Notes under the pieces: generated by a model
Seen by the model: the letters and a program-made list of their open reading frames with translations, nothing else
The model's database searches: none
Told to the model about the DNA's origin: nothing
Source of the DNA: Opitutales bacterium
GTDB lineage: Bacteria; Verrucomicrobiota; Verrucomicrobiia; Opitutales; Oceanipulchritudinaceae
Reading direction: 5' to 3'
Assembly (NCBI GenBank): GCA_020831525.1
Contig: JAFIGH010000029.1
Location: forward strand, 1-51,737
Length of the DNA: 51,737 nt
Translations under genes and position numbers: made by a program
Part shown: in pieces, positions 50,288-51,737 of the stretch
How positions within the stretch are numbered: the first letter of the stretch is position 1
How the letters are laid out: each line of letters begins with the position of its first letter

Positions 50288-51703
50288 TCATGACTTTCCC
50301 TTCCCTGTCTGCCTCAATACGACCTCCTGCATCCACCGACCCAGAAACCCTCTGACATGGTGCGGCAACGGTGAGTTTCGCCTTGCTTGTGCCTGCGCGA
50401 TCACTGGAGGGCGGTTTCTAGAAAGTCTCAACTCGACAGTGCCCACCCGCCTTTCGCTCTGGCAAACTGAAAAAATTGCAGAGTTTCCAGTCGCGCACAT
50501 GCGCGCGTAGCCACCGCCACCGACGCAGTGGAGCATCGCCGCGCCTTCTTCAATAAGTGCATCAGAGGAAAGCAGTTCCTTGATGGAAAGCCCCGAACTC
50601 TCAATCTCCAAATCCCATCCATGCGATTCCCATTGAAGGGGTGTGTTATCGACACGCCGCCTCCGAACCAACTCCTGTTCATACTCTCTGGCCTCTCGCA
50701 GCACTCGCCGTAATCCTCTTCTTGTCCACTCCACAAAACCAGTTTCATACCACTGGTGATTTGCCCAGCCAGCTACGGCGTTGATATCGTCTCTCGTCAA
50801 ATCATCCTGATGCCTTATAAACCAGTCGATGCAGGTGGGATTACGAAGATTCTCGTTCAATCGAAGTATACCATGGATTACCGGTTCACTCGCTCCGCAT
50901 TGCATCAGCCGCGCACAGAGAATGGAGATCTCCAGCGGTTCGCCAGGCTGCGTCACCGGAACTTGCCATAAGAAGCGCTCAATTCCCTTCCATTGCGGAA
51001 ACCCGAGGGCGGCGGCGAAATCACGGTAACTCCAGCCACGACCCAGAGCAATCAAAAGAAAGAACGCGGGACAGACCCGTTGGCGAAATTCATTATCGTA
51101 TTCTATTTCATCGACAAACACCCAACAGAAAGATTCGAGAAGAAACCGTGGCACTGGATACCGGCAATACAAGTGTTCAATGAGGGAGACCGCACTCGCA
51201 ACCCCTCCTGCGCCTTCTGCGCTATCCAACCATGCATTTACATCCCTCATCCAAAAGGGCCAAGTCAAGACCACATAAGTGATCCCCGGAAACCTCAGAA
51301 GGTTTTCCTGGTTGAAATCGTATCCGAACACCCGACAAAGGCGATGGATCGCGGCAGATTGAACGACTGGGATCTCGGCCGTTATCTCCTGCGGAACTTC
51401 AGCATTGTCGATCCGAAACAAGGAAAGGAATGTCTTCAACTCCTTATCATCCAGACGGAATCCGGGGGGATCAGGAAACGGAATTCTTGAGCCCAAGGCG
51501 CTGGCCACAGCTTCGCTCGTAGACACCACACGATCATTTACAGCCGACACCTCCCGAATCCCTCGGACAATCTCTGGATCGTAAAAACTATACACGCCAT
51601 AGTGGGAATCCAAATAGCGAAGCGGGTTACGCTCAGAATATTCACACGGATTCAGAATCCCCTCATCCTCTGCGGATAATATTGGTTCTTCGGAGATTTT
51701 CAT
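50288..51703 (-). CDS. PcfJ-like domain protein 3
   Basis: 471 residues from MKISEEPILS at 51703. About 360 largely helical residues of unknown fold (many Trp and Phe, for example WPFWMRDVNAWLDS) are followed by a clear PcfJ-type domain at about 370-460: LIEEGAAMLHCVGGGGYARMC, FSVCQSERRVGTVELRLSR, IAQAQARRNSPLPHHVRGFLGRWM. It is more canonical than the domains at 44819 and 46325 (HCVGG versus NCLAG/NCLGS) and lacks the WRQLPPP opening. Base composition is lower in GC than the rest of the window, which hints at separate acquisition. It is first on the strand of the HisRS-like / tRNA unit. Confidence 0.75.
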   Translation of the reverse strand: MKISEEPILSAEDEGILNPCEYSERNPLRYLDSHYGVYSFYDPEIVRGIREVSAVNDRVVSTSEAVASALGSRIPFPDPPGFRLDDKELKTFLSLFRIDNAEVPQEITAEIPVVQSAAIHRLCRVFGYDFNQENLLRFPGITYVVLTWPFWMRDVNAWLDSAEGAGGVASAVSLIEHLYCRYPVPRFLLESFCWVFVDEIEYDNEFRQRVCPAFFLLIALGRGWSYRDFAAALGFPQWKGIERFLWQVPVTQPGEPLEISILCARLMQCGASEPVIHGILRLNENLRNPTCIDWFIRHQDDLTRDDINAVAGWANHQWYETGFVEWTRRGLRRVLREAREYEQELVRRRRVDNTPLQWESHGWDLEIESSGLSIKELLSSDALIEEGAAMLHCVGGGGYARMCATGNSAIFSVCQSERRVGTVELRLSRNRPPVIAQAQARRNSPLPHHVRGFLGRWMQEVVLRQTGKGKS

Positions 51704-51737
51704 GGAAACATGCTGAGCTTTCCATGCCGGAATAGGA

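Overview
This window reads as the chromosome of a high-GC, Gram-negative polysaccharide degrader of the Verrucomicrobiota, most likely an Opitutia (Opitutales/Puniceicoccales) lineage. The clues are a TonB-dependent receptor with a PFEV-type mature N-terminus and no SusD partner, two PEP-CTERM surface proteins, several S1-type sulfatases, very large secreted beta-helix proteins, and Trp/Tyr-rich or FYRxFPL-type C-termini typical of that group. The taxonomic call is an inference; there is no rRNA or ribosomal protein gene here.

Left part (1-37.1 kb): a utilisation locus for a sulfated, probably L-fucose-containing polysaccharide. It holds a partial beta-helix protein, a secreted double beta-sandwich protein, an SDR dehydrogenase and an L-fuconate dehydratase (one operon), a sugar mutarotase, two tandem PEP-CTERM proteins, a decayed Phd/VapC pair, a sulfatase, an unknown exported protein, a sialidase-like Asp-box protein, an AraC regulator, a minus-strand operon TonB receptor - sulfatase - HpcH/HpaI aldolase, and a plus-strand run of five secreted or enzymatic genes. 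In that run the cassette [beta-helix giant - TIM-barrel-like protein - sulfatase] is duplicated. The second copy has gained a VapBC module between its first two genes and has lost all but the first codons of its sulfatase. Together the genes suggest uptake of sulfated oligosaccharides, desulfation and glycan cleavage, and oxidation of L-fucose through fuconate and 2-keto-3-deoxyfuconate.

Right part (37-51.7 kb): an accessory region. It has two DUF4143 AAA ATPases, a ParDE module, remnants of other toxin-antitoxin pairs, a GxxExxY protein, dispersed and tandem repeats, a truncated HIT protein, a metallophosphoesterase, a AAA+ ATPase, and four related genes: three carry a PcfJ-like C-terminal domain and one has lost it. 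Two of these have almost identical first 97 nt and then diverge.

The most unusual element is at 49.26-49.98 kb. It is a 211-residue, stripped-down histidyl-tRNA-synthetase-like catalytic core, without insertion domain or anticodon-binding domain. It is followed after 9 nt, on the same strand, by a tRNA-like gene with a GTG (His) anticodon and non-consensus core positions. The synthetase-like reading frame is only continuous if the ribosome makes a +1 shift at a site that closely resembles the prfB (RF2) frameshift signal but has a histidine codon next to the slip codon. A PcfJ-like gene and a 53-codon ORF lie upstream on the same strand.
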